This document shows, piece by piece, positions 21,468-34,235 of a stretch of DNA of 64,000 nt. The stretch is from Cannabis sativa. Lineage: Eukaryota; Streptophyta; Magnoliopsida; Rosales; Cannabaceae. The notes under the pieces are model-generated. The model was not told the origin of the DNA, did not search any database, and was given only the letters and a program-made list of their open reading frames with translations. The DNA lies in contig NC_083607.1 in assembly GCF_029168945.1 (NCBI RefSeq), positions 11,426,001-11,490,000 on the forward strand, in the 5' to 3' direction. Position 1 is the first letter of the stretch; every line of letters begins with the position of its first letter. The position numbers and the translations under genes were made by a program.

Positions 21468-21805
21468 CACTACAAGAAATGTCACTTTTGCCAGGACATT
21501 TTTGTGCTGGCAAAAGTTGGTGTTGCTGTGGTAAAATAGAATTTACTTGTGATGTGTTGGCAAAAGGGGTTGGCAAATCAATGTTGGTATTAGAATTTTT
21601 GTCAATATAAAATGCAAAGCGCTGTCAAAAATGACTTTTTCCAGCGCGTAAATGTGCTGGTAAAAGTTAGATTTTAGCCATTGTAAATATGCGTTGGTAA
21701 AACTCTGACCTCTTTGCCAGCGCAGTTTGCGAAATGCACTGGTAAAAATTACTTTTACCAGCGCAGTAGCGAACTGTGCTGGTAAAAGTGACATTTCTTA
21801 TAGTG
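21468..21805. mobile_element. CACTA-type MITE
   Basis: 338 bp. The left end is CACTACAAGAAATGTCACTT; the right end is its inverted copy with few differences (CACTATAAGAAATGTCACTT). The 3-bp TSD is AAT on both sides (21465-21467 and 21806-21808). The interior repeats a ggtaaaagt/ttggcaaaag motif derived from the subterminal region, as in En/Spm elements. No coding capacity. Confidence 0.85.
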
Positions 21806-23400
21806 AATAGTACTTTTTCATTGTACTAAAAAATATAAACAAATAAAAAAATTATTATATTCAATATTCTATGCAAGATATATGTGAAATTAAATAGAAA
21901 AATATTTAAAAAATTATAAAAGTAAAGTTTCTTAAAAAATATTGCTCTTCAGCGCATACAACCAAAACTAAATACACTTCTCAATCATTAATTCATGTAC
22001 AGTAGCTTCAACTTTCTTAAAAGACTTTGAAATATTTTCTTGTACGCTTTCAATGTATGCAACTCATTTCATTCTACCAAAGGAATAGAAATGAACTTCA
22101 ACTTTCTTCAAAGACTTTAAAATATTTTCTTGTACACTTTGAATGCATGCAACTCACTTCATTCTACCAAAGGAATAGAAATGAACAAGTCTATTCTGAT
22201 CAACTTTGAAGTTCATCATCACTAGAAATCAAGTCATACAGCTAGTTAAAACAACATCAAAACAACATTAAACAAACTATAAAATAACTTTCTAGTATGA
22301 TTTTTTTTCTTCAAATAAATTAACAACAATCAGAGAACATTTCATACAAGACAAATCAAAAAAAGTAAATTATAAACCTTGACAATATTTTTCTTTGGAA
22401 GCTTCAACTTGTCAACAACATCAGAGGTCTTATCACACACCTAAAAATATTAGAATGACGAAATTAATAAAATAATGTAACAATAAAAATACGATTAATA
22501 GTTATACAATACTGCAAGTATATCATGTACTGAACAACATTAAAACAACAATATAACAACTTAAAATTATTATAAAACTTAATAAACATGCAACTAAAAC
22601 AATTCCAATTAAAACTCAAATATGATTGATAAATGTAAGACCTAACCTAATGATCTAGTTTTTAAAAAAAAATAAAAAAAAAAGCTTTAGAACCTTAGAA
22701 TAAGAATTGTATAATAACTAACTTAAAACTAAAAAATAACTAATTAGAAGTAGAAAAAAGTGAGAGACATAAACCATTTAAAGTTGAACAATTCTTCTGA
22801 CTAAATACATTAGAAAAAAAATATAAACATAACAAAACAAGTCTTTGAAACCAGACAAAGACAACAAACACTAATACATTAATCTTTAAAGTTACAACAT
22901 CATCATCATTATCTCACATTTTTCCCTGAAAAGCCTCTTCAATGGATGACTTGGTGAAACAACAACAATAAAAAAAATTAAAAGATGAAGCAACTATAAA
23001 ACAACTTATAAACAACGTTAAATTAACGTAGCCATTAAAATATTTAGATAAAATCTCTAATTCACAAAAAAGATAAAATATAGATCAACAATGATTTCCA
23101 AGACGAGCATTTAATGCTGGAGATACTGAAGCGATAATGGAAGATATGCATACTTTAGGTAGAAGTTACATCAAGTCCAGGATGGCACGTGGGTACAGAT
23201 GCATGTCACCCATCTGAGAAATGTGAAATCCAAAGAAGTCCACGTATGAACATGAGCTTTCCATGCAGACTTAGAAGGTAAATGTTATCTCAAATTTTGC
23301 ACAACGTGACATGACACTCAGTAGGGTAACACATGTGTACATATTCAGACCTGGAAAGAGTATACCCACTTATGGTTCTGTTTAGATCAAGTCAGAGACA
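21806..23400. other. AT-rich DNA with exon-like fragments
   Basis: No intact gene. A 90-bp direct duplication lies at 22006-22185. A 63-bp open segment at about 22378-22440 (- strand) is bounded by splice-like AG and GT, and reads VCDKTSDVVDKLKLPKKNIV then K. It could be a captured or decayed exon; the product was not recognised. DNA at about 23090-23400 is more complex and could be LTR-derived. Confidence 0.3.
22006..22185. repeat. tandem duplication of a 90-bp unit
   Basis: Two adjacent copies (22006-22095 and 22096-22185) start with cttcaactttctt and end with aggaatagaaatgaa. They differ at only a few positions. Confidence 0.8.
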
Positions 23401-26400
23401 AACTTGAAGGGTAGAATAGTAAATTTGTCCCTATTCAATGTAGATCTTTGTTGGGTTTTGTGCCCTAGATAAAACCCATTTCAAAATAGTCAGATTTATT
23501 AATTAATAAAGATCAGAAACTACATTTTATGTTGCATGGTTCACATGATTTATTTCATGATTGTTTAATGTATAAATTCTATTAAGTCCAGAACATGTGT
23601 ATTTGTTCATGATTATAGTGTTGTCAGCACAGTAGAATATAATCATGACTATATGTTCAAAAGTTGAATTCCCTGATTTGTTAGTTAACTAGATTTAGAC
23701 TGGCATGATAATCAGCGATAGGTATACTTACACCTTGGATAAGTGTTATGTCCTTTCCAGGACATTGGCAAAGTTTACTAGTATCGGATGTATGGAGTAT
23801 ACATTGGAAGTGACCGATATTGATCTTAGATAAGATATCCTAAACTTACCGTTATATCTTTCTAAATCAATATCAATGGTTGATCTTAGGTCTACGGATT
23901 TTAATCCTGACATGGTTAGGTTCAATCTCAATAGTGTTATTTGCGTTATTTGATTTGTTAGTTAAGCCTACTTTTTGGTTTGGGTGATACGTACATTTTA
24001 AGAACATGATAGTACAATTGAGTGGGAGCGCTAATCATAGATATAGAATCTATAGCTTCTATAGGTATTTAGAAGTGAAACGATTATCTCCTTCGAGCTT
24101 GGCTGAATAGAGATAAATGATTGAGGCCTCATTTCAGTAATTATATTACTTTACTGAAGTATCATTTATAGGTAGCTAAGTGTTTTAAGGATAAAATACA
24201 TTGAAGGGTAGAACTATAAATTTGTCCTTATTCAGTGAAGATCATCTATAGAGGATCCTTGACTATTAGAATTGTAACAATGGATAATCATAACGTATCT
24301 ATATCATGGTACATATAGAGCGTTCTATATAACTGAGAGTGTATTCAATTCCAAGTTCTATAGTGGTTCAATGAGGAATTAATAAGTTGAGAATTTACTT
24401 AGTGAATTCTAGATTTACTTATTGAAAGCTCGGTTATATAGGCCCATGGTCCCCTCACTAGTTGAGATAATACTGCTTGTAGACTCAGTTAATTGATTTT
24501 AGTTAATCAATTATAATTCTAAAGTTAGACTATGTCTTATTTAAGAATTTTCACTAAGTAAGGGTTTAATTGTGAAGAAAAGAGGTTTTGGGGTCAATTT
24601 GTTAATTAAGAGACTTTGTATGATCTAATTAATAAATTACATAAATGGCAATTTTATTTAGTAATTAATTATAATTATTGAATAAATAGTTTTGACATTT
24701 ATAGGTTTGAATTGGAAAATATAGTATTATTGAAAAGAAGAATAAGTGGTTGAAATAAAGTGGCAAAATTGTAACTAGAGTTGGGTCCCTTTGAAGTGTA
24801 CGACCACATATGTTTTTTTTGCCAAATATTTTATTCTTTTTTAATCCATATAATTCAACCCTAAGCCCTAGTTGAAACACTATAAAAGGAACATGATTCT
24901 CATCTCATTCAGACTAAAACTTTTGTCAACTTGACTATTCAACCAAACCGAGATGAGAGAGTTCCTTCTATAGAGATTTCACCTCCTTCATTATTCTTCT
25001 TACTTCGAACCTTGAGTGAATGAGTGCCATGCCCACACATAGCAAGTCAAGTACTCAATCATAGTGAGTAAGACGGTGGTAACCAAGCCCGAAGGAGAGA
25101 AAGAGATCCAGGTTCAGATCTTGATAATGCTCTGCTACAGAAAGGAATCAAGGGCTAGAGATCTTGAACGAAAGGAGTCATTATATTTCGCTGCAATCAA
25201 TGTAAGGTTTTTTTAAACCCTTATGTGTTTATTTCATTATTTTAGAGAATTCATATTTAGGATGTTAATTCAACATACTTGTTAGTAAATCTAGATCCTG
25301 GTAAAATATTCCCAACAATCTTCTATAGAGGATCTTTGACTATTTGGACTGTAACAATGGATAATCCTACATATCTATATCTTGGTGCATATAGAGCATT
25401 CCATATAATTAAGAGTGTAATTCCGAATTTATAGTGGTGCAAGGAGAAATTAATAAGTTAGAGAATTTACTTTGTAAATTCTAGTTCTAATAAATTGGAA
25501 GCTTGATTATACAGACGCATGGTCCCCACACTAGTTGAGATAATACTGCTTGCAAGCTTAGTTAATTGATTTTAATTAATCAATTATAATTTTAAAATTA
25601 GACTATGTCTTATTTATGAATTTTCACTAAGCAAGGGCTTAATTGTGAAGAAAAGAGGTTTTGGGGTTTATTTGTTAATTAAGAGACTTTGTATGGTCTA
25701 ATTAATAAATAATATAAATGAAAATTTTATTTGATTAATAATTATAATTATTAAATAAATAATTTTTATATTTATAGGACTGAAATTGAAAGATATGGTA
25801 TTATTGAAAGAAGAATAAGTGGTTGAAATAAAGTGGCAAAATTATAACTAGTAAAGCCCATGTATGGCCGGCCACTAGTGATGGATTTTTTCCCATTATT
25901 TTATTCTTTTTAATGCATATAATTCAATCCTAAACCTTAGTTGAAATACTATAAAAGGAACATGATGCTCTCATCTCATCCAACTATTCACTTCAACCAA
26001 ACTAAACCTAGTTTTCATTCTCCGACAACAAGTAGATGAGAGACACCTTCTATAGTGATTTCGAACCTCCATTATTGTTCTTCATTAATCGAGCCATAGT
26101 GATATAGTGCCATGCCCACACATAGCAAGTCAAGTACTCAATCATAGTGTGGAAGATGGTCGTGGTAACCAACCCGAAGGGGAGAAAGAGATCCAGGCTC
26201 AGATATTGATAATACTCTGCGATAGAAAGGAACAAGGGTTAGAGATCTGAGCGGAAGGAGTCATATTATTTTACTGCAATGAATGTAAGGTTTTCTAAAC
26301 TCTTATGTGTTTAATTTCATCGTATTAGAGAATTCATATTTAGGATGTTAATGAAATATACTTGTTAGTAAATCTAGATCCTGGTATAATAAATCCCAAC

Positions 26401-26401
26401 A
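23401..26401 (+). mobile_element. older, 5'-truncated LTR copy split by a younger solo LTR of the same family
   Basis: The two parts, 23401-23448 and 25318-26401, continue one LTR of the 1.9-kb family. It ends in tggtataataaatcccaaca at 26401. It is interrupted at its gtagatcttctatagagg site by the complete copy at 23449-25317. Confidence 0.7.
23449..25317 (+). mobile_element. solo LTR (1.87-kb family), TSD ATCTT
   Basis: Begins TGTTGGGTTTTGTGCCCTAG, ends in aatattcccaaca, and is flanked by ATCTT at 23444-23448 and 25318-25322. No internal region is present, so this is a solo LTR left by LTR-LTR recombination. A TATA-like actataaaagg lies near 24879. The minus-strand relative at 36431-38291 sits next to a copia-type primer-binding site, suggesting a Ty1/copia family. 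Confidence 0.85.
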
Positions 26402-26596
26402 GATAGCCCATTAAGATGCTACAAAAATATCTACTTTCAAGGGGCGATTTGATCATTTGTATTTATTAGTTTAATATGTAAATATCTCTTATTTTATTGG
26501 CTAATTAGGGTTTGAGCTCTCCTATATAAAGAGCCTTAATTAAACCCTAAAAGGCTAAGTCTTATTTAAGACATAAAGCTCTAAGTCTGAAACCCT

Positions 26597-26675
<79 letters not shown>

Positions 26676-26960
26676 TCGATGCTCCATCTCTGTCTCATTA
26701 GAGATTTGCCTACTGATTCATACTTTGTCACCTTAAAGAAAGTTATATTAGATCCCACCTATAGTGATCTGAATAGCATTGTCTCTCGGTATCAATATGA
26801 CTAAAAGGAGAGTAGGTCATTACCCGCTAACTAAGGGGGTCGAACCTTTATAAAATTGTGTGTGTTCTTTATTTTTCAGGCTCTAATTGTGTAACACGTG
26901 GCAAACATCAGATTAATACGACCTTACTGTCAATTGGCCACGTTTTATGGTCAACAATGT
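26402..26960 (+). mobile_element. probable gypsy-type LTR fragment with a dinucleotide microsatellite
   Basis: A TATA-like ctatataaagag (about 26522) is followed by a transcribed-type tail: gtcattacccgctaactaagggggtcgaacc near 26816 resembles the R/U5 of plant gypsy LTRs. Boundaries are not defined. Classification rests on composition and motif resemblance only. Confidence 0.35.
26599..26673. repeat. compound microsatellite (TC)n(AC)n
   Basis: An uninterrupted CT run of about 42 bp is followed directly by a CA run of about 33 bp. Any ORF through it (ER/CV repeats on the - strand) is an artefact. Confidence 0.95.
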
Positions 26961-27039
26961 GTTTTGTCATTTTAGTTGGACGACTTGGTCAAATAGAAAA
27001 TAGTGGCTTTAGTATTTCTTGATTTAGCTATAAGCTTTG

Positions 27040-27866
27040 CAAAATTGTATATGGCATGGTTTTCAATGTGTAAGTGATATTCATGTAACATTCTTTTGAT
27101 ACACATTTTGACCAAATCCTTTTCAACCATGGTCTCAGCACATTCAAGAGCTTTTTCCTAAAACTTTTGAGCGAAATTAACGAGTCTTTCTCCAAAGATT
27201 TTTCTTTCTCCTAATAAGTTAGCTATGCTCCATTTATCTTCAATCATAAAGAACTTTGCATAAAATTGAGCGACCGTGTTGTTCCAACTACTCCATGATG
27301 GCAAACTCGTATACCAAGAGTATGCTCGATCAGTGAGAGACTTTGAAAATTAGATTCTTAATTAAAAATCATGCTCATAAACACCCAAATCATTAATTAA
27401 TTGAATGATACGTTCTTTGGCATTGCAAAATTTGCCATTGTATTTTTGAAAACTGAACTCATGTAACCTTGAAGGTAAGGTTTGACTGCAACTTCCACAG
27501 GGTGGGGTGGATGAAAGTCGAGGGAAGTTACCGATGATGATGATTTACCCGTTTTGGCTTTAAGGAGACCAATAAACTCTTCTTTTATGATCAACTTTGA
27601 GGAAGACCACGCCTCTTCACCAATCCTTTCAATAATCTCAGAAGTTCGGATTCCTCTAACATTATCATGTGTTGCCTGAGTTTGTTGTTCAACAGTATGT
27701 ACTTGCCTTATCAAAGATTCATTTATCGCACGTTCTTTAGGTAAGCCACTCCTTTTGACAGATGCTTTTTAGTGTGTCTGTGGTAGAAGCAAACTCAGCA
27801 GTTACATCATGTTGTGTTGGGCCTTTTGAAGCTTTCCAAATCTAGCTAACACAACCTCATCCATGT
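27040..27866 (-). pseudogene. decayed Ty3/gypsy gag
   Basis: Read on the - strand from about 27866 (MDEVVLARFGKLQKAQHN), the translation shows PPHPVEVAVKPYLQGY, then INDLGVYEHD, FSKSLTDRAYSWYTSLPSWS, FYAKFF and ECAETMVEKDLVKMCIKRML. These are retrotransposon gag landmarks, interrupted by several stops. It appears to be a different gypsy lineage from the element at 46-52 kb. Confidence 0.65.
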
Positions 27867-28640
27867 TCGTTAGATTAGTATTATTGTTATTATTGTGTAA
27901 ATAGGTATTTTAGTGAATAGAGACGATATTAATGTAACTTTGCTTGTGTAGAGAGAAATTAGATGAAGAGGAAAAGAAAAGACATAATAAACAAAGAGGG
28001 TGCATGGAAGCACACTGGTTTGAAGTTTGTCTTTCTGAAGGATTTGAGGTGGAGGATTTATTGAATTTAGATGAAGTTGGTAGCTTGTATACAAGTATGA
28101 TGTTATGCTTTGAAGCTTACAAGCAGTCTGTGTAAAGGAAGAGAAAGAAAGGATAATTCTTTGAAGATTGATGAGACAAGTTTAATGGGACTACACGCCT
28201 TTTTTTCCTCCTCTCTTATCTATGTCCCTCCCTAACTAATAGCTTCAGTGACTGTATTTATAGAGGTAGCTTGTCGTGCCTCCTCAAGGTGAACCTTATC
28301 TTCGTAAAAAAATCAATTGGTAGTTGCTTTTACATTTGTGCATTCACACATAAACCCAGATGTATATTCATATCAGGTTTTGTGCAGCTACCATTCATTT
28401 TTTTATAGACAGTTATTTACTATTTTACTTATTTTGCTATTATTATTTTATTTTATTACACATAATCTTTTTTCTCTCTTTTTACTCATCAACATACTTG
28501 ACGAAGAGGGTGGTTGGTCAGTACCCTTATGGCGTGAGCTTGAAAGTATTGTTTTAACTTCTGTGAAGCAATTAGTAAGCAAAAAGAAAGTTTCTCAATC
28601 ATCGGGTATTTAGACTCTGCGCCCGGTAGTTTTTTGCTTA
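27867..28640. other. unassigned repeat-region DNA
   Basis: No gene is recognised. A pyrimidine-rich tract occurs near 28200 and 28390-28490. Short ORFs here lack known motifs. Probably flanks of decayed retrotransposons. Confidence 0.35.
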
Positions 28641-31600
28641 CTAATATACTAGAAGTTTTACTTTTCCTTCTTCTCGCACTAAGGCGGTACTTATAGCATG
28701 ATCTGACACTGTCAGGTACAGGAACAATGGCTCTCCATCAACTAGTTTGGACAGTATTGGAGCCTTTATTAGATGTTCTTTCAATTGTTGGAAGGCTACT
28801 TCACATTCGGCTGTCCATTCAAATTTGTTATTTCCTCGAAGCACGTTGAAGAATGATATACACTTATTTGTGGATTTGGAGATGAATTTTCTAAGTACTA
28901 TTATGTTGGGTTTTGTGCCCTAAATAAAACCCATTTCAATATAGTCAGATTTACTAATTAATAAAGATCAGAAATAACATTTATGTTGCATGGTTCACAT
29001 GATTTATTTCATGATTGTTTAATGTATAAATTCTATTAAGTCCGGAACATATTTTTTTGTACATGATTATAGTGTTGTCAGAACAGTGGAATATAATCAT
29101 GATTATATGTTCAAAAGTTTAATTCCCTGATGTGTCAGTTCACTGGATTTAGACTGGCATGATAATCAGCGATAGGTATTCTTACACCTTGGATAAGTGT
29201 TATGTCCTTTCCAGGTCATTGGCAAAGTTTACTAGTATCAAATGTATGGAGTATACATTGGAAGGGATCAATATTGAACTTTGATTAGATATGATAAATT
29301 TACCGTAATATCTATTCAATTCAATATCACCTAGTTGATCCTAGATCAAATGATCTTAATCCTGCCATGATTAGGTTCGATCTCAAGAGTGTTATTTGTG
29401 TTCTTTGATTTGTTAGTTTAGCCTACTTTTTGGTCAGGGTGATACGTACATTTTGGGAACATGATAATATAATTGAGTGGGAGCGCTAATCATAGATATG
29501 GAATCTATAGCTTCTATAGGTATTTAGAAGTGAAACGATGATTTTCTTCGAGCTTGCTAAATAGAGATAAATGGTTGAGATCTCATTTTAGTGTTTATAT
29601 TAATTCATTAAAATATCATTCATAGGTGGCAAGTGTTTTAAGGATAAAATACATTGAAAGGGTGTAATGGTAATTTTATCCCTATGTAATGTAGATCATC
29701 TATAGAGGGTCATTGATTATTGGGATTATAACAATGGATAATTAATAGCGTATCTATATCGTGGAACATATAGAGCGTTCTATATGACTGAGAGTGCAAT
29801 TCCAAGTTCTATGCGTGGATGCAACAAGGAATTAATAAGTCAGTGAATTTACTTTGTAAGTTCTAGGTCTGCTTATTGGAAGCTCGGTTATATAGGCCCA
29901 TGGTCCCCATACTAGTTGAGACCATACTGCTTGTAAGACTCAGTTAAATGATTTTGGTTAATCAATTATAATTCTAAAATTAGACTATGTCTAGTTTATG
30001 AAATTTTCACTATGTTATGGCTTGATTATGAAGAAATAGTGTTTTGGGGTTTATTTGTTAATTAAGAGACTTTATGGAGTCTATTAATAAATATCATAAA
30101 TGACAATTTTATTTGATAGTTATTTTAATTATTAAATAAATAGTTTTGGCAATTATAGGTTTGAATTGGAAAATATGGTATTATTAAAAAGAAGAATAAG
30201 TGGTTGAAATAAAGTGGCAAAATTGTAACTAGAGATTGGTCCACTACCTTGTACGGCCAAGGTTGAATTTTTGCCCAATATTTTATTCTTTTTTAATCCA
30301 TATAATTCAACCCTAACCCTATTGAAGAATAGTATAAAAGGAAGGCTATGGTCTCATCATCCAACTAATGCAAATTTTTCCTCTAATGCCTCCAAAGCTA
30401 AAAACCTAGATGAGACCTCTTCCTTCTTCTTTCTTCTTCAATTTGAAACACTAAGCCTTTCTTCACACTAAATAATTTCAGCCATTAGTGATAGAGTGAG
30501 TGCCCACACACATCAAGTGGTATCTCAATCATAGTGTGGAAGACTGTGAAGAATCCAATCAACAAGAAGGAGAATCGGGCTCAAGGAAGGAGAGAAAGAG
30601 ATCTAGGTTCACATCTTGGTGATGCTCTGCTACAGAAAGGAATCAAGGGCTAGAGATCTGAACGGAAGGAGTCATTATATTCTGCTGGACCCAATGTAAG
30701 GTTTCCTTAAACCCTTATGTGTTTATTTTATTGTTTTATAAATTCATATTAGGGTGTCAATGAAACATACTTGTTAGTAAATCTAGATCCTGGTAAAATA
30801 TTTCCAACATGTTATTCTCCAAGTTAATTTTTGAACATCCTTATGTTTTCTGGGTTAGGGCATGTCTAGAAGAGCTTTGATCTTCTTTGGGTTTGCCTCT
30901 ACGCCTCAAGAACTAACTATGAAACCCAAGAATTTCCCTAAAGAAACTCTAAAAGTGCATTTCATTGGGTTCAGCTTCATTGCGTACTCTCAGATGATGG
31001 CAAATGCTTCTTCAAGATTTTTGTGGTGGCTCTTGGAGGTTTTTTTATTTTACTAGCATGTCATTGACATAAACCTCCATATTATGTCCCAGAACATTTT
31101 TAAAAATCTTATTCACCATTCGTTGGTAAGTAGCTCTAGCATTCTTCATCCTAAATGGCATGACCCTGTAATAGTAGATTCCCTTGTCAGTCTGAAAACT
31201 TTTGTGTTTTTGGTCAGCTACGTGCATCTTAATTTGATTGTAGCTAGAGTATGCATCCATGAAGGTTAGAATTTGGTATCCCGAGGTTGCATCAACCATT
31301 TGATCAATGTGCGGAAGCAGAAAATAGTCCTTAGGACAAGCATTATTCAAACTTGTGAAATCTATACACATTCTCCATGTCCCATTAGGCTTTGGGACCA
31401 AAATTGGATTGGCAAGCCATATGGGATACAGAGCTTCCCTGAGGAAGTCGATGTTTGTTAGCTTGTCTACTTTTGCTTTTTTGTTCGTTTGTTCGGGAGC
31501 AACACTGTATCCAGTTTACGAAGCTCTAAACCCAGAAAAACTAGCCTATGCAGTTGGCTTCACGAAAGTAATTGGTCCATATACCGTTGGAGTAGTAAAA

Positions 31601-33018
31601 GTAATTGGTAGAGGGTAAATGGATGGAGTAGTCATCTACAAAGTTTTAGGCATTTGTTACATCGGTGGAAGGTGCTAAAAGTACTTCGGAAGCTTGGGCG
31701 TAGGCTTCTTCCAAGTTTATGAATCCCTAGGCCCTTGTCAAGAATTCAATCAAAGTGTCTGCCCTCTTGCGCTAAAGACTCCCCACAATAAGGATCGAGT
31801 TGCCAGCCCTGATGTTAAGGCCACCATTTTCATGTCATCGGCAACTTTAGTTTTAGCAGCCACATCCATCACGTTGAATGAATTTCTTCAGACTTTCTCT
31901 TGGTTGTTGCTTGGCACTGGTCAAATAACTTGCTTCTAGTTCATATTCTTTGGCTACTATAAACTTCTTTTTGAACATTGCTTGTGGGTCTCAGAAGTTG
32001 TGGATTGATCCCAGAGACAACCTCTTCCACTAGTCCTCTGCAGACTTGCTTAATGTTAGTAAAAACATAAACACTTTGCATCGTCACTGGCCTTGGCGAC
32101 TTGCATAATGCGGTTGTATTTGGACAAGTGGTCCTTGGGGTCCGTTCGTCCGTCATACAACTCCATCCGTGGTATTATGAAGCACTCTAGCAGTGGCACT
32201 TTAATGATCCTCTTCACACAGGGCTCCGTGTCTTCTTCCTCAGAAGCTAACACAGTGCTACTTTGTTTTCTAGAAATCTTTTCCATGATCTTCATCAACT
32301 CCTTGACCTTGCATTCCAAGCATTGACTCTTGTCACTTAAGATTCTCTTCTGCGAGCGCGATCATTGATGTGGTTTCTCAGATTGTTCCCACGGAGTCTA
32401 GATTTTTCTGCTTTATCTCTCTCTTTTTTCTCATTTAGTCTTCTTAGAAGATCAGTTGTGGAGAGACTTCCACTATTACCGTCCGATACAGGGTACACCT
32501 CATCGATGTCATCATCGTGGTTACTAGAATCACTAAGTTGACGCTTCTCCTTCTCAAACTCAAGCTTCCGGACTCTAGCATCAGTCTTATTTTTTTGCGT
32601 GACTCTGCCTCTAGAATTAGTCTGGTCAATATGCCCTGAAGCATGGTTTCCTTTCTTCTTTTGTTAAGGTTTGTTTGTAGCTTTAGACTTTTTATGTTGC
32701 TTGGTGGAAAAAGTCTTCTTTGGCTCTTCAACAACTATCCCTTTGCCTTTGTCCTTTTGAACGCTTGAGGTTGTAGGATCTTTTGGATCTACTTTCTCTA
32801 GAGCATCAGTTGTTGGCGAAGCTTATACATTAGGAACTATTTTAGTCAAGGCATTCATTACGACCTCTATTTGGGCTATTTGAGAGCAGTACCTCGTTGA
32901 ATTGATCTTGTCGAGTCAAGTTGCTTTCTGCAAGTTGAAGTTATTTAGCCATGATGACCACGGGGTCTGACTCGTCAAGCGGGTTCTTCTCTCCAGCGTT
33001 ATCATCAGTGGCCAGGGT
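28641..33018 (-). pseudogene. decayed Tat-like Ty3/gypsy gag-pol, interrupted by a solo LTR
   Basis: In - strand order: gag (32319-32056: EDTEPCVKRIIKV, YDGRTDPKDHLSKYNRIM, DDAKCLCF); degraded linker; reverse transcriptase (31401-31045: VPKPNGTWRMCIDFTSLNNA, FMDAYSSYNQIKMH, MPFRMKNARATYQRMVNKIF, YVNDMLVK); GKFLGFIV near 30940; the solo LTR 30809-28904; then LRKFISKSTNKCISFFN and the RNase H start (28844-28641). Sequence matches the 46-52 kb element's gag and pol well enough to place it in the same lineage. It has stops, frameshifts and a large deletion between gag and RT. YVND in place of YVDD would inactivate the polymerase. Confidence 0.75.
28904..30809 (+). mobile_element. solo LTR (1.9-kb family) inserted in gypsy pol
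   Basis: TGTTGGGTTTTGTGCCCTAA to aatatttccaaca. The flanking pentamers TATTA and TGTTA differ at one base, consistent with an aged 5-bp TSD. The gypsy pol frame resumes on both sides. Confidence 0.8.
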
Positions 33019-33022
33019 CGTC

Positions 33023-34235
33023 TGCCCTAAATAAAACCCATTTCAATATATTCAGATTTACTAATTAATAAAAGATTAGAAATCGCTTTTATGTTGCATG
33101 GTTCATATGATTTATTTCATGATTATGTTTAATGTATAAATTCTATTAAGTCCAGAACATATATAAATATATATTGGTTCATGATTATACTATCATCAGC
33201 ACAGTGGAATATAATCATGATTATATGTTGAAAAGTTTAATTCCCGTGATTTGTCAGTTCACTGGATTTAGACTCACATGATAATTGGCAATAAGGTATA
33301 CTTACACCTTTGATAAGTGTTATGTCATTTCTAAGGTATTGGCAAAGTTTACTAGTATTGAATGTATGGAGTATATATTGGAAGGGACCGATATTGATCT
33401 TGGATAAGATATCATATACTTACCATTATATCTTTCTAAGTCAATATCAATGGTTGATCTTAGGTCTATGGATCTTAATCCTGATATGGTTAGGTCCAAC
33501 TTAGTTGTATTGTTTATATTCTTTGAGGTGTTCGTGGAAGCTAACAAATAGTTCTAGCAAATATTTACATATTGGGAGCATGGTAGTTCAATTGAGTGGG
33601 AGCGCTAATCATAGATATGGTATCTATAGCTTCTATAAGTATTTTGAAGTGAAGCGATGATTTCCTTCGAGCTTGGCTAAATAGAGATAAATGATTGAGA
33701 TCTCATTTCAGTAATTATATTAGTTTACTGAAATATCATTCATAGGTAGCTAAGTGTTTTAAGGATAAAATACATTGAAGGGTAGAACGGTAAATTTGTC
33801 CCTTTTCGATGTAGATCATCTACAAAGGATCTTTGACTATTAGGATTGTAACAATGGATAATCATAACGTATCTATATCGTGGTACATATAGAGCGTTCT
33901 ATAGCGTTCTATATAATTGAGAGTGCGCGCTATTTAATTCCAAATCTATAGTGGCACAAGGCGAAATTAATAAGTTAAGGAATTTACCTGGTAAATTCTA
34001 GATCTACTTATTGGAAGCTCGGTTATATAGGCCCATGGTCCGCTCACTAGTTGAGATAATACTGCTTTCAGACTCAGTCAATTGATTTTAGTTAATCATT
34101 TATAATTCTAAAATTAGACTATGTCTTATTTATGAATTTGCACTAAGCAAGGGCTTAATTTTGAAGAAAAGAGGTTTTGGGATTAATATTAATTAAGAGA
34201 CTTTGTATGGTCTAATTAATAAATAATATAGATGC
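33023..34235 (+). mobile_element. LTR fragment (1.9-kb family), truncated at both ends
   Basis: Starts at tgccctaaataaaaccc, so the first 12 bases of the LTR are missing. It follows the family consensus until about 34235, then diverges into AT-rich DNA. Confidence 0.75.

Noticed and set aside
26555..26758. ORF on the - strand with CV and ER repeats
   Set aside because: It is a translation of the (TC)n(AC)n microsatellite.
30862..32326. + strand ORFs in this stretch
   Set aside because: Antisense shadows of the decayed gypsy gag-pol on the - strand.
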